This document shows positions 5,663 to 5,679 of a stretch of 5,679 nucleotides of DNA, piece by piece. Numbering within the stretch: position 1 is the first letter of the stretch; each line of letters opens with the position of its first letter. The translations under genes were made by a program, and so were the position numbers. The DNA comes from JABMOV01 sp964344305 (lineage in GTDB: Bacteria; Fidelibacterota; Marinisomatia; Marinisomatales; JABMOV01). The notes beneath the pieces were generated by a model. It ran no database searches. It saw only the letters and a program-made list of their open reading frames with translations, and was not told where the DNA came from. The DNA lies in the NCBI GenBank assembly GCA_964344305.1, contig CAYFMT010000043.1:1-5679 (forward strand), in the 5' to 3' direction.

Positions 5663-5679
5663 AAAGTTAAGGTGTACTT

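Noticed and set aside
1..5679. CRISPR array, rRNA, intact tRNA or insertion sequence
   Set aside because: No regularly spaced repeats, no transposase or integrase motif, and no complete cloverleaf or rRNA stretch was seen on either strand.

Overview
The window is moderately AT-rich bacterial DNA. A lipoprotein with a lipobox, a type I restriction-modification gene and a long CLC transporter with cytoplasmic domains suggest a diderm (Gram-negative-type) bacterium. I cannot assign a phylum from the sequence alone. Two kinds of material sit side by side: a defence-type module on the left and ordinary envelope and ion-transport genes on the right, separated by about 400 bases of non-coding, repeat-bearing DNA.

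Left region (1-2300, minus strand). hsdM, the methyltransferase subunit of a type I restriction-modification system, is complete. Its 3' end overlaps by 17 bases a DUF1016/YhcG-family gene. That family is often embedded in type I restriction operons. Here the YhcG-like protein keeps its N-terminal domain but stops just where the C-terminal PDDEXK nuclease domain should begin, so it looks truncated. The specificity (hsdS) and endonuclease (hsdR) genes are not in the window. If present, they would most likely lie beyond the left edge, downstream in the transcription direction.

Middle region (2300-3000). A possible 73-residue single-pass membrane protein gene is followed by a gene-free stretch. 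That stretch carries two hairpins, a 24-base direct repeat spaced 114 bases apart, and a segment resembling the 3' half of a tRNA-Gly gene. It reads as a composite intergenic repeat or integration scar rather than coding DNA, although two minus-strand frames happen to be open across it.

Right region (3000-5679). A 680-residue CLC chloride channel/transporter with two CBS domains and a C-terminal RCK_C (TrkA_C) domain is on the minus strand. It carries valine in place of the gating glutamate. Divergent from it, across a 195-base intergenic region with an inverted repeat, is a small predicted lipoprotein of the CC0125/CC1285 type.

I found no clear case for a wholly new system. The best leads are the gating-site substitution in the CLC protein, the truncated nuclease next to hsdM, and the composite repeat between the two regions.
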